Shown: in pieces, positions 31,495 to 44,600 of the stretch
How positions within the stretch are numbered: the stretch's first letter is position 1
Layout: the number at the start of each line of letters is the position of its first letter
Assembly (NCBI GenBank): GCA_941918925.1
Contig: OW799233.1
Span: forward strand, 134,136,533-134,200,532
DNA from: Phyto melanocephala
Taxonomy: Eukaryota; Arthropoda; Insecta; Diptera; Rhinophoridae
DNA length: 64,000 nucleotides
Direction: 5' to 3'
Notes under the pieces: model-generated
Seen by the model: only the letters and a program-made list of their open reading frames with translations
Told to the model about the DNA's origin: nothing
Databases searched by the model: none
Translations under genes and position numbers: made by a program

Positions 31495-32497
31495 TTATAC
31501 CCTTCATACGAGAGTGTAAAATATTATATCGTTGAAAGGCCTTGACTCAAATAATTATAACTTAACAGGAGAAGGTAAAAAACGTAATAGAAAACTGTAT
31601 TATCATAATGTAACTTATGTGTAAAATTGTTTGTAAAACTGTTATTTTTGTATTAAATTTTTGTGTCGAGTTCTATTTGCGTGAAATGTATTGGAATCAC
31701 TTAAAAAATCAATTTCGGAAAAAAAATTCGAGTTAAAATTCGAGACCTTTCTACTTGTGACCATCGATATATAAGTTTGTAATTTCTACAATATATTTAT
31801 TATAGACCCTATTAAGTATATATGTATTATTTTAGGTAAAAAAAAAATATTTTGTAAGTCTGTCTGTTCTTGTGTCTGTAAAATCAGCGTTTGAAGCTCC
31901 CCAAGTATACTTCAGACTCTTATAAAATATAATTTCATCAAATATGCTTTCGAGAATTTCGCTATTGAAAATCAGTTATGTGGGCACATTACGAGCCGAG
32001 ATATAAGAGAAAAAGCACGTTTGCCTCCGTTTTTTTGCCCAAACAAAGACAGATTTAGCAGCTCCTATGGATCGTCTTGCAACGTCTGCCACGTACGTAT
32101 AAAATATGAATCTTTGGCAATATTTACAAAAAAATCTTAGTTCAATGGGTCAAAGATTTCAGAAACAATATTGTTTGGAAAAAAATATCAATTCAAAGTT
32201 CAAATTATCGATTTCCTAAATAAGTTTTGGTCACAGTTGTACCATATGATTATGGTCATTACATGATGGTACAAGCTGTGTGAATAGTTTATATACAGTG
32301 CGAGACAAATATGTGTTAAGTGTTTGTTAGATGATTTTATTTCCCAATTTTCTTTTTTGATAATTAAAATCATGTAGTTTGGACAGATAAATTTAAAATA
32401 ATTTTTTTGGACCTGATGTACCAAAATTCGTTTATAGAAAACCGACAAACACTTACACATATTTGTCTCGCACTGCATATAGCGCTCTTACTTATTA
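31495..32497 (+). mobile_element. Helentron-like element, divergent, with nested MITE
   Basis: Begins TTATACCCTTCATACGAGAG and ends CATATAGCGCTCTTACTTATT, the family's 3' terminus. The hairpin region is replaced by the MITE at 32296-32475, which sits just inside the end. The interior has a GTCTGTCTGT microsatellite and the phrase GAGATATAAGAG shared in kind with other copies. Confidence 0.55.
32296..32475. mobile_element. MITE, 180 bp, with ~30-bp inverted ends
   Basis: CAGTGCGAGACAAATATGTG at the left is matched by its reverse complement ending at 32475, with the pairing continuing into AAGTGTTTGT / ACAAACACTT. Flanked by TA on the left and CA on the right, so probably a Tc1/mariner-type TA insertion with one changed base. 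Confidence 0.7.
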
Positions 32498-32779
32498 TGA
32501 ATTTCGCGTGAATTTTTCGTTTCCTTTATTAAATAGCTGTTTGAAGAAAAGAAGGCTACCTAATGGGCGTAGCCATATTTGGGGAATTTATTAACGAATG
32601 ATATTTTAGAGAAAGGGAAAATATTTGGATTTTAAACATTTTAATACATTAAACTTAAGTGTACTTTTACGTCTGTTTTTAATACAATAATGGTAACAGT
32701 ACGAGCAAAAAGAAAAACATAAATAAAAAACATAAAAATTAAAAAAAAAATTAGTTTAAAATCATTGTCTGTGTCAAGA

Positions 32780-33000
32780 CAAATTTATTATTCAGGTAGT
32801 CTAATTAATTTTTTTTCACTTATTTTAAATTTCAGCTGTTAAAGTCCATAGATAAAAACAATGTTCTCTCATTTATTTCAAATGTCAAGTTTCATATGTA
32901 AGAAAACTAAAGAAAAAAATTCTCTCCGAACTGCGAAAACCTGATAAATAAATATGCCTTGATCTGTTTTTTTTGATTTATTTCTGTGGCAAAAAGGAAT
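32780..33000. repeat. Dispersed repeat (TTAAAGTCCATA..AAATATGCCTT), copy 1
   Basis: Shares CAAAGTCCATA / AAAGTCCATAGATAAAAACA, CTCATTTATTTCAAATGTCA and GATAAATAAATATGCCTT with 36020-36610 and, for the last part, with 63945-64000 and 51660-51770. Not coding; family unknown. Confidence 0.6.
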
Positions 33001-34270
33001 AACTGCTTAAGTCGACATAAGTTAAAATTCGGGCGAATTTTCAACTATTTTGGAAAAATTTTTTGGAAGATATAAAGTAAAAACAAAATGGCTATATTTT
33101 TTCAATGCTCAATATCATTTGGAACAATAACTTATTTTAAGTTATAATTTTACTAAATATGAAAATTAATTTGATTAATGTAACCCAAAAATTTTAAAGC
33201 GCTTTTTTGAAAAACTATAAAAACAGGCATAAACAGTTTTTCAAATGATCTCAATACATGCTTGTAGGTTTAAAAACGCTATTGTGAACCATAGGACACC
33301 ATTTCAAAACTCTAAATAGTTAACGCCAGTATTATGCAAAATTCTAATGTAAAGAAAAAATCAAAGAAATTTACATTTATAGACAAATGTGATTTAAATT
33401 TCTTATTATTGAAAATAAGCCAACTTTATTGCTCAATTCTTTCCGTATGCATAAGAAAATTTAACATTTACTTGTTTACATATTTGACGTTTTTTTTCTA
33501 ATATCTTAAATGTCAATTTTTATTTTAGTTGAACTAATTGAACTTACAGCGATTAATTTTTATTTATGTATATTGCAAAATAACTACCAGTTTTGTCGAC
33601 TACACTTCTTTCTACCCTTAACATAATATATTTTATTCCTTTTTTATCTTAGACGAGAAAAATTATAAAATTATAATTATTTTTATTAAGCTGATATTGT
33701 TATTCTATAAAATCATAGTTTTGTCACATGGTTTTTGTTTTTAATGTCTATTTTTACGAAAAATCATTTGGCAAAATTAAATGCCGTACAGACTGTAGAA
33801 AAATATTTCGCAAATTTTTGAGGTTATAGAGAAATACATAAAAAAAAAACATTAGAAATGAAAATAAAATTTCATATAATTGCTTAATTCACAAACTGTC
33901 GTAGGGTTGTAGGTTGTCAGAAATTCACTTCTCCATATTGAAGAAAGACAGCGATAGTAGCTTTCTAGCTGTGATGTATTTATAAGACATTTTATAAACA
34001 TACATACATAGGTAAAATGTTGTTTTGCACAAACAATTAATATAAAAATTATTAACAAAATGTGTACAACTACTGCGAAGTGCAACGATTACTACAACTT
34101 GTGAATTGAGCCAATATACATACACATGTTTCCTTTATATACATAATACTTTTATGGTTGATATTTACGGCCTAGTATTCTGTTTTTGTGAAATATAATG
34201 AGCCACATTAATTGTTTCACATGAAGAATTTGACATACAAAAATAATTTTTAAATCGAGCAAACAAAAAA
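33001..34270. other. AT-rich intergenic DNA, nothing recognised
   Basis: Only short antisense frames without known motifs; no paired termini noticed. Confidence 0.45.
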
Positions 34271-34278
34271 GAATTATT

Positions 34279-34406
34279 CGCCTGTGTTCTGCATTCCGAG
34301 TGAAATTGAAGCATTCGGAATTGCCATGAAATTGTTGTTATAAACAATAACACTACAATGGCAATTCTAAGTGATTTAATTTCACTCGGAATACAGAACA
34401 CAGGCG
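34279..34406. mobile_element. Palindromic MITE, 128 bp
   Basis: CGCCTGTGTTCTGCATTCCG at the left matches the reverse complement ending CAGAACACAGGCG at the right, and pairing continues through GAGTGAAATT and GAATTGCCAT almost to the centre. The whole unit can fold into one long hairpin. Confidence 0.72.
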
Positions 34407-34845
34407 ATTAACTCTTGGTTTGAATTTCGTACGAAACAACTATTGTTCATATGAAGGCGACTTCACATCAGGTGATGTTAAGAAGACAGCTAATTTTTTT
34501 TTTCTCGTTTTATTTTAACGGCACAATGTCAAAGTGTGTTTACATATAAATTAATTTTTATGTGCGTTGATTGAAAAATTTTATAAAATTGATAAAGTTT
34601 GTGAAAAAAAAATTATAAAAATACTAATATTTGTGCAATATATTATTGGTAAATAAGTAAAATACAAATTATAATTAGAATGAACAACATTTTGAATATT
34701 TTTAGTTTTTAGAAAATACAAAATGCCCGTTGTATTTGTCCTAGTAGTTTTAATTTGTGAAAATTGTGAACAACGTTTCAAAAAGCACAAATGTGTTTTA
34801 TAAACTAGCAGAAATTTATATAATAAATTAAAAATACTTGTTTAG

Positions 34846-35158
34846 AGACTTTATTATTTTATTCTGGCTAAAGTTCATTTTAATACTAAATTTCTCATTT
34901 TTATATAATAATGAAAGAAATAGATAATGAAAGAATATACTGGAAAAGTAAGTTTAAGTCCCGACACCGATCAAAGAATGCTGATGATGAAACTGTAGCT
35001 AGTTTCGAAAATGCTTTCCACTCCACTGGTGTCGCGATTAAAACTTACTTTTTTTAGTATATTCTTTAATTATCACAAATTAAAAATTGATTCCTTCATA
35101 TAAAAATGAGAAATTTAGTATTAAAATGCACTTGAGCCAGAATAAAATAATAAAGTCT
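34846..35158. mobile_element. Hairpin repeat with conserved core (copy 2)
   Basis: Arms of about 110 bp pair (AGACTTTATTATTTTATTCT at the left, complement at the right), flanking the core GAATGCTGATGATGAAAC.. with TTTCGAAAATGC (34965-35035), whose GACACC and GGTGTC ends also pair. Foldback-type or MITE-type repeat. Confidence 0.62.
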
Positions 35159-35169
35159 TTAAAACATTT

Positions 35170-36019
35170 TAGTTCAACAATAAAATAAAAATACTTATTT
35201 ATTTTGAAAATTTTCGTGTGAATTTAAAAAAAAAATTAATTAAAGTGAAAAATTTGTTTTTTTACATTTTTCAGGCCTTTTTGTGTTTGTTGTAGGGACG
35301 TTGTCACCTGTCGTGAATTCTCATGGTATATATTATTTCATACGAAATAAAATGTTGCTTGAATGTTGATAGAAACATTTCATATGTTTATTACGTTATT
35401 AACAGAGTACTGATAAGGCAACATTATTTCATAAGTATTTTTAGGAATTTTTTATATAAAGTTGGACAATAGTTCGCAGAATACCAGGCTTTTGAAAGTT
35501 TTGATAGTTTAATAATTGTAGTAATTTTTCTATCAGGATTTACTGTAAATCAGTACTTAATTAATTAATTTTACAAATTAACCAAATTTGTATGCTTTAA
35601 TGAAATTGTGTATGTACATGTGTATATGCTACACACCATTTAAAACTCAATAAAATAAACATGCAAAAATTATTTTAAAAAAAATAATTTATTGTAAAAA
35701 GCCATAAGCATGTTGCCAGCAACATAGATTCTACATTTGTTTTTTTTTAAGCTTATATCCCTTATGGAAATTTTTCCATTAAAAGGTTAGCAGCTCGTTA
35801 GTTAGCATACGGTATTTAATTATACATAACCCCGTTAGTTTGTTCGACACGGAATGAAAAACACTACGTAGTTAAAAAAGAAGGTATTTAAATGGCTTTT
35901 GAGAACAATTATGCAGGCGTCTAGTAAATACTAGTAAACAAATTACGTGTACACACACAAAAAAAACATTGATTGTTATAATGTTAGTTTGTGGTTATTT
36001 TTATTAAGGCAATTTAATT
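35170..36019. other. AT-rich intergenic DNA, nothing recognised
   Basis: No coding signal; homopolymer and AT-rich words only. Confidence 0.45.
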
Positions 36020-36610
36020 ATCAGGTCTTGATTTCTCAATTGATTATTTTTTTATTTACTTATTTTTTTTTAACTTCAGTTGTCAAAGTCCATATGTAAA
36101 AAACAATTCTCTCCTCTCATTTATTTCAAATGTCAAACTTTGGGCCAATTCAAAGTAGACTCTCATATTGTACTATGTCATATAATTCATATTAATATGA
36201 CTAGTGACTTTGAACACCTTTTGTTAACAAATTATGTATTTAATACAAGAAAAAAGACAAAGAGGTGACGCTGTTAAAAATTGTATGTATACAGGAAAGA
36301 AGAAAATAGAAAATATTCTCTCTGAGAGGTGAGAAGCGAAGAAATTATCTCTGAGAGACAGTATGGTTAAAAGTATAACATAAACAATTTCTTATACATA
36401 GGAAACAAATGTGTAAAGTCATATTATTTTTTTGTATGGAAATTACTAACAAAAATTTTATGCATGCATAAAATAATATGAAATAGTACAAATATGACTG
36501 ATATGCAACCACTTTGAATTGGCCCTTTGTATATAAAAACCTTATAAATAAATATGCCTTGGTTTTCATGTGTTATCTATACTAAAGAGTTTATTTCTGC
36601 AAAAAAAAAT
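36020..36610. repeat. Dispersed repeat copy 2, split by a MITE
   Basis: Same order of landmarks as 32780-33000 (GTCAAAGTCCATA, CATTTATTTCAAATGTCAAA, then TAAATAAATATGCCTTGGTT). It is interrupted exactly between TCAAACTTT and TTTGTATATA by the element at 36142-36525. Confidence 0.62.
36142..36525. mobile_element. MITE family member 2, 384 bp, TTT duplication
   Basis: Same family as 30667-31048 in opposite orientation: GGGCCAATTCAAAGTAG to ACTTTGAATTGGCCC, flanked by TTT on both sides (36139-36141, 36526-36528). A 3-bp duplication in both copies points to a Harbinger-like source. Confidence 0.85.
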
Positions 36611-37835
36611 AGGCCAATACCGCCATTTTGTATATTATAACACAGCAAAAAAGCCAATAGCAAAGAAGTGATTTTGCAGGGATTTAACTGGTGACGAAAT
36701 GATTTAATTAAGGTGAAAACACTAATGATTTCAACATTAGCATGCCATTGGAGATCATGTGTCACAGGAATATATTAATGAACTGCATTCTAATAAGTGA
36801 ATAGAACTCATGCATATTTTGTGAGATGCATCCATGTTTAATTTGTTTACATAGGTTGTTTAAGATATTTTTCATGATGTTTATGACAAATTATTTCACA
36901 TTTAGGCTGTCATTTAAAATTAATGCTCTATTGATTTAGAAGTCTTGAAAATGTAAATCGCTTTGCACTACTTCCAATTTTTTTATTTTTTTGCTGAAAA
37001 GGCAAGTTGTAATAATGGCTCTAAGTGTATTGGGTATTGAAAAATACACTTAAGTAATTTTCTTAGCACATGAACACAAATCAATAAAATCAACACAAAT
37101 TCAACAAAGTTTGACATGTCGCTGCCACGACATGAGTACATTCTGAATGTGCCTCAGTACTTACTAATATTGAATTTCATTGCTTTACAAAAAATATTTT
37201 AAATAAACAAAAAAAAAATGTAATAAAAACTCAAATAAAACTTAGATTTTCTTTAATTTGTTGCAATTATAAAATAAAAGAAATTTTTTTTATATCGTTA
37301 AGGATATACGTATACATACGTAAGAAATAACTATGAATTTTAAAACATTTAAATTTTGTATTAAATTGAAATATCATTCTACAATCTTGAGTATCACAAG
37401 CAAATAAGACATATATTTTAGTGATATTAGTATTGGGTTGGTAGTATTTTTATATGAATTCCATTTAAGTTTTATAACTAATTACTAATTAATACTTTTT
37501 TTGCATCTATTTTTTTTTATTTTTTTTTTTTTTTAATTTATCCAGTTTTTTTTTTAACACATTAAAATACGCACACATACATTATAAATGTTAGCTTGTT
37601 TCTTTTTTTCTTGTTTCATAATTGCAATGACTATTTTAAATATTAATATAGAAATTTTCTATCCTAAGTTCATGTTAAGAAGGATGAGATGAATGAAAAT
37701 AAAATTAAATTGTTACAAAAAATATTACAGTCAAACTACACTCAGGCATGCATATAGGCAGCTGTATGACAATTTACTTACACATTTAGGAGAGAGATAA
37801 AGGGAGAGAAAAAATTATAAAATAATGTTTATAAT
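36611..37835. other. Spacer between the two convergent genes
   Basis: AT-rich. 36999-37020 is a lone end of the TTA-flanked MITE family (AAGGCAAGTTGTAATAATGG). The rest would include the 3' UTR of the zinc-finger gene; no unambiguous - strand poly(A) signal was chosen. Confidence 0.45.
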
Positions 37836-38614
37836 TTATACTTCCACTGTAAATGGGTCACGCGAATGATGGATCTTTAGGTGTTTGTTGTGATTAGTTT
37901 TGGTTGTTGAACTTTTACCGCAAATAGTACATTGGAAAGGACGTTCGCCGGTGTGTATACGTCTATGCTCGATGAGATAATAGTGGCGATGGAACGACTT
38001 TTTACACAGATCACAGGTATACTTTTTATTGCCATGATGCTCTCTTCGATGGCGCATGTAATTGTATTTGCGTATAAACTTGCAGCCACACACTTCACAT
38101 GTGTACGGTTTTATTTGTTTGTGCGAGTTCATGTGATTCTTGAAATCCACCTCGCGCACAAATGCCTTAGGGCAATGTTCACATTTAAAGGGTTTGTTGG
38201 TGCGACTTGCATGTACCCAAGAGTGAATTTTTAAATTCCATTTTGTCGAAAACGACTTGTTACAGATAGCACAATCATATTGAGTATCTGTGGAATGAGT
38301 AGCCATGTGGGCCTTCATAGAAGCTTTGGCAAAGATTTGCTTGCAGATGGGACACTCCATCGGTTCGGTATAATCAAATTTGTCCGAATGGGCGAGACGA
38401 ATGTGACGTCGCAATGAGTTGACATGTACGAAACGATCACAACAATGGGGACAGCATTTCGGCTTGGAATCATGAGTTTCCTTATGCCATAAGAAACGTG
38501 CTTTAGATGGTAGAACTTCGCCACAATAACAAACATATTCTTTTTTGCGATAAGTTACTTTTGTGTGGCGCTTACGATGCTGTGTTAAATTCGAATACCG
38601 TTTAAAGTGTTTGC
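37836..38614 (-). CDS. Zinc-finger gene exon 5 (fingers 6 to 14, stop)
   Basis: Acceptor TTTCCTAACAG; stop TAA at 37836-37838. It completes finger 6 and adds about eight more, including YDCAICNKSF, FKCEHCPKAF, YTCEVCGCKF, YTCDLCKKSF and FQCTICGKSS, with one TGERPF linker of the classical DNA-binding type. One unit has CxC spacing and probably does not bind zinc normally. Confidence 0.87.
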
Positions 38615-41600
38615 CTGTTAGGAAAAAAATATATTTATATATAAGGAAGGAAATATGATCACAAACTATTTTTTATACATTATATGTACATATATAAATT
38701 AATTATAATAAATGTACAAAATACTTTTTACTTACCACAAACTTTACATTTCAATGGCGACAGTCCGGAATGCATACGCATATGTTCAACAAGAGCACTA
38801 CGTACGACAAATTTCTTTTCGCATACCGTACAGCCGAATTCCTTCCAACCCAAATGTCGTTTCAAATGTAATGAGAAATTCTTCCAACGCTGAAATTTCT
38901 TACCACATGTAAAACATTCAGCCGGATGTTCCGTTAAATGGGCATCATACAATTTAACTGAATTAAAATTCTGTCGACAGATGTAACAGAAGAAAATCGA
39001 AGACTTAATAAGATTCTCGTCAAATTCGGAAAGACTTTGGTTTTGTTTTAAAGTTGTCATATTGAACGATACCAGCATTCGATACAGTGTCGTTAATTTA
39101 TTGGTGGGCGTAGTTAGCGATAATGGTAAACTGGTGGTTGTTGGTTTTGTATCATATTCAAGGTTTATTCCATCAGCATTAGCTCCATTTATCGGTATTA
39201 GGTCTAAGTTTTGTTTGTTATCCTCTATAATTTCCGCTTTAGCACTTAAATTGGCATTAATTGATTCGACATTTGCTAGGTCACGTTGCACGTTGTCATT
39301 TTCTAATTTTACTATACCCTGTTTATAGTCGCCCATACAATCGGCATTTTGCTGTAAAGAAGTCAAAACGCACCCCGCTGCACTTGTTGTAGGCAAAGCT
39401 GGATCTTGCACATTCGAATTTATCAAGGGTGTGGCAAGGCCAGCTGTAGGACACAAAAGTTTTCTATTTTGCCTTATATAATTATGAGCTTCAATCATGT
39501 GAGCATTCCGATCTTTAAGTTTGGAATACTTGGCATTGCAGTGACCACATTCATAAACTTTTGTGCGTTGTTTGTGTTGGGGTTGATGTTGTTCAGGTTG
39601 CGCTTGCTGTAGAGAGTTCTGTTGTTGTTGATGCATCATTAAGCCTGATGCTAAGGAAGAACTAGCATTTGATGATCCCACCAAATATTCTGTCGACGTA
39701 GTGAGCTGTTGCAACGGTTGTTGTTGTGAATGATGCTGTTGCTGCAACTGATGATGCTCCAAATTAAACTCAACACCGGATTGCTCATTTTGATGTTGCA
39801 TTAGCAATTGTTGTGAGGTTACTGTCGAGGTTGGCTGCATTCGCTTACCATTTGATTGTGGTGTTTTGCCATCTTGAGAACTACGTTTACGTTTCTTACG
39901 TATTTTAGCTGATGTCGATGGCATTACATCTATGTTACAGTTGTCATTTGAATTTTGGAAAAATGTTGGCATTGCATTACTGCTGCTGTTATTGTTCGGC
40001 TCAAAACTGAATGAAATTGAAAAAAAAAAATAAATAAATAACAATTTTGTAAGCATTATCGAAACCATTATAACTTTTTAAATTAACCTTTTTAATCGAT
40101 TGCTGCTGCCACTTGTGGCTAGTGCTGTTGTTGACGCACTTAGATCTTGTACAGCAAAATATTCTTCATGATTCCAACCGTTATCTTGCGGAAAAATACC
40201 TGGAAATGTTGTCTTAAAGAATCGGGCTGAAATGTCGCCATACATCTGAAGAATAAGTTATAAACAAAAAGCATTAAGTAAAGAGAGAAACACAAAAAGG
40301 TTATTACAAGTGCCTTTTAAATTTTTCATACGATGATTCAAGGGTATATTATATCAAATTATAAATACTAAATCATATTTATTTAATTTTTTTTAACAAT
40401 TGGTCAATAGGTCAATATAACTTACAAATGAATAGGTCTGAATAAAAAAAGGCAAACCGCACGTTAAATACAAAAGGAGCATTGCTCACAAATTTCCTAA
40501 ATCAATGTTTTATCATGAATTAAGCTAAAGTGCACATTAAAGTGGTTGGGTTCCCCTAGTCATACTAGCATTAAAGATTAGTAAAAGACGATTCCAGATT
40601 TCTTTTTATTTTCCCCTCTGTTTTGTAGCTTTAAGAATTACAGTGGTCGAAAAAAATTAAGAAAGGTGGCATATCTCTACTAAACCTCCTTTTTTAAGGA
40701 TTTAAATTTGTTCAAGACAATTATTTTCAGCTTGAATTTGGATTCGGAAAGAATAAAGCCATGAATAACGATATGCAATATGCTGTGATTGGGCTACAGA
40801 TGGCCCATAAAATTGTGCCATAAAAATTGAAAGTGACGTATTTAGGTACATTTTGTCATATATTTGCCTAAATAAACTTTAATTGCAACCGAGCCCGTTG
40901 GGCCGACAAAAAAAAAGTTTGTATCTGTAGGTATCTAAACCAATAACTTAACGGAATTTTACTTAAAATAATTGTTTACCAGCGTCTGGCTGCGACTTTG
41001 TCCGCGTGAAAAAATAAAAATAAGTATTTTTTTTTAATAATTTTACATGGTTCTAAGGACAAAGGATGTGTGTTAAACCAAGTTTTTATTTATATATGTA
41101 GCAAATTTCATTTAAATCCGTTCAGTAATGTTAACGTGATAGAGTACATCATTAAAGCATCTAAACATATGTACATATTAACATTTATTATATTATGAAT
41201 GGAATTAGTAGGTTTTTCATACATGTAATTGAATTTTATTTTAGACTAGAAAAGCCTGGCGTTGCTACGCCCCTTAATGATTAAAAATGTATTCTAAATT
41301 TAAATTGAATATCAAGTGCAAAAAGCTAAAAATTATAACTTTTTTTAATGGGCGTGACACTGCCCACTTTTCTAATCAAGAAATTGTATAGTCATGACAA
41401 CTCAATATGTGTGCAAAGTTTCACAAAAATCGGTCCAGAGCAAGTACCCCAAATTTATAACTTTTTTTATGGGCATGGCCCTGCCCACTTTTCTAATCAC
41501 GAAATTATATAGTTATGACAGCTCAATATGTGCGTGCAAAGTTTCAGAAAAATCGATCTAGTGCAAGTAGCTGCAAATGATAACTTAGTTCTTATGGGCG

Positions 41601-44600
41601 TGGCACTGCCCACTTTCCTAATCATTAAATTGTATAGTCATAACAGCTCAATATGTGTGCAAAGTTTCAGAAAAATCGGTCAAGTGCAAGTAGCTAAAAC
41701 TGATAACTAATTTTTATGGGCGTGGCCCCGCCCACTTTTTTTCACCCATAAACACTCCCTGGTATGTGTACAACAACTTGCCAAAGTTTGAGTCCAATCG
41801 GTTTTACAGTTTTGGAGTCTATAGCTAAAACACACACACACACAGAGTTTCACTTTTATATATATAGATTAGAGCTACTGGGTGCTCCGGTGGACTAGTC
41901 AGTAGTTTAAGGGTTGCGGGTTCAATTCCCGTCAGAGACTCTGGACTGGTCTGCTTCTCTTTTTCTTCTATTATAACTATTTCTATTCTTTATTTTCTTT
42001 ATTCTATATTAAGGCGTCACAATGGACCGTAATGGTCTCCGGGTGAGGGTGTGAGGGACACTTTGCACCAGAATTACCTACCTACCTACCTAGAGCTACA
42101 TATAAAGAGTCAGAAAAGACTTACACACTATTCCAGCCAAAACTTATCCTTGGTACAAGAAATAATTATTTTTTTATGTCAGATATTTTCTTTTCTAAAT
42201 CATTCATTTAGGTCAAAAAGGACAACGAAAAAATACATGAAAAAATAATTTAAAAAAAAAATCCAATATGAACTTTCAAAAAAGAGTAGCAAAAGATCTG
42301 AAGGTTCATCGTCACACTATTGCAAAAACCACTTGAATATTAAAACAAAACATGGAGCAGAAAATAAAAAAGCTGTAACAAACATTGGTAAGGCAAAAGA
42401 AGTTAAATAACACTTTCGAAAAGCGCCGAACACTTATCGGAAAGGCAGTACGTAAAGCTAAATGCTTTGATTCTTTTCTGCGCAAAACCAAAGCCAATGC
42501 TGGATTAAAGTCGTACATATAAAGTTCAAAAAGGTCTAGATCGTAATGCTGTTAATAATTTAGATGCAAAAGAACGAGAAAGGAAATGGAGGTCAAATTT
42601 TATTCAAACAATATACTTCTTGTGTAATGGATGATGAAACTTATGAACTGGCAGACCTTTTACAACTTGTGGGTCAAGATTTTTATGTGGCTGATAAACG
42701 TAGTAATCTTCAAAAACAATACCGAAAAAAAAAATCCCCAAGAGTTTTATTATGTGGCAATTTATTAACAGTTGTGGCAAAAGAAGCCAATCAAATAAAC
42801 ATAAAAATTTATATTACGGAGTGTCTGCAAAAACGGCTTTTACCATTCCTTAAACAGCACAAAGTGTCATCATGTTTCTGGCCCGATTTGGCATTATGAC
42901 ACTGTGTAAAAAAGACCTTCGAGTGGTTTTTAAACAATAACGACAGTTTAATACCACGGAAGAAAAATCCTCTCAACAGGAAAGGTATTTGGCTCCTTAA
43001 AAAAATAATAAAACAACACAGGAAAGGTATCCCAGGATATGTACGATGATATTGGGACCACTTCGCCCAAAAAGGTAATGAATCAGCTAAAAAATCTTTA
43101 ATAGCAGATATTCCAGAAAAAATTTATACATTTATAAATACCGAGTTATATGACAATATTTTAATTTTTAAAGAATTTGTACAATATTTAAATAATATTT
43201 GAGAATTTTTATATTGAACGGTTTATGTTATATTTAACTTAATACAACTTAATATGATTTTTTTAGCCTCACTTCCAATTTTCTAATTTTTAGGTTGTAC
43301 CCCTTTCGTATTTAATGTGCAATATTTTTGTAGATACATACATTTATAATAAAACTTAAACTATTGCCTCCCCAACCGAAAGAAAAATAATAAATATTAC
43401 AAGAATTCCAGTAACAAAAAATGGTAAAGTAAAAATATAAACTAAAAAAATGAAAAAAAAATTATTATACTTACCGGTTGGCTCCATGAATTATCAATAT
43501 CGCAATTGCTCTCCTGTTCGGAAATTTCACCCTTAGCTGGCATTTTTTCATCGGTTCTTATATTTAAGGTGACTCCCGTTGAACAGATACCAGCCATACT
43601 ATTATCAGTTGTTCCATTAAATGAACACGAAGTTGAAGAAGATGGCGGAGGAGGTTGCGATACGGTTAGACGATCACCAACATTGACATCAATATTTTGT
43701 TCGCGTTTACACGAATCCAAATCCAAGTATTTACTAACTTCAGTGCATTCCATTCCAACCGTGTTGCCGTCAGCAGATAAAGAAACTGAATGATTTGAGG
43801 TGATTGGCGTTAGGTTTGTTTCAGAGGTCTGATAATTATTACTATTGTTAAACCAATGATGGTGTGCTGTTCCAGCAGTTTGGTGTTGCTGTTGTTGAAA
43901 TTCCGTATAGTGCTTACTTGATGATGAATCTTCCAATAGCATTGTATTATTGGTGGAATTTTGATAAAACGTGGTGAATTGTTGATGATTTTTTATGTCG
44001 GTTTGATCGGCAGTAGCAACAGCTGTCACATTACTGCCAACGTTATTGTAAAGATAGTTGAAATGGAAATCGGTATAAGCTTGATTCGGTTGCTGATGTA
44101 TTTGTTCCATTGTAGCAGCCGAAACAGAGGTATTGTTAGGCTCTTTAGAAGGCATTGTAGCATCCATAGCTGATTGTGATGAATATATTGATGATGATGA
44201 TGATGTTGTATTATTTTCATGATGCAGTTCCTTTGTTAATTGCTGTTCCTCGTCGCTTGCTCTTATATCTTTTATGGAAGTTTGTTTACTTGCAAATAAT
44301 GAGGTGGCTGATGGAAAAGTTGACAACGTTTCGTTTTGCGTCTTTTTCGAATTGGCAAAATCATATAATACACGTGCATCATCGTTAACATTATTTTCTA
44401 CTTTTATTTCTTTAATGATCGACGTTGGCGTTATACTCTCCTCTGTTATGATCGGTTTTTCCTCCTCTTTAAACTCGATAATGGTTTCTTTGGAACTGAG
44501 ATGCTGCTCCAGAATGCTTAAACTTGTAGCTGGTTGATAGGGGAGATGTTGTTGTTGTTGTTGATTTTCGTATGTAATAGATGTGATGGGTTCACTTTTG

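Larger units (their letters stand above)
40246..43474. other. 3.2-kb intron of the zinc-finger gene
   Basis: Contains, in order, AT-rich sequence, a CAGTGGTCGAAAAAAATTAAG element end near 40640, a 122-bp tandem repeat, a SINE and a Tc1 relic. Splice sites at both ends are sound. Confidence 0.7.

Noticed and set aside
34970..35040. A C/D snoRNA, because of TGATGATGA
   Set aside because: No convincing D box at the right distance and the unit is a dispersed repeat; better read as a transposable hairpin.
41880..41950. A tRNA gene
   Set aside because: A and B boxes are present, but acceptor ends do not pair convincingly and the sequence runs into a SINE body shared with 13525-13640.
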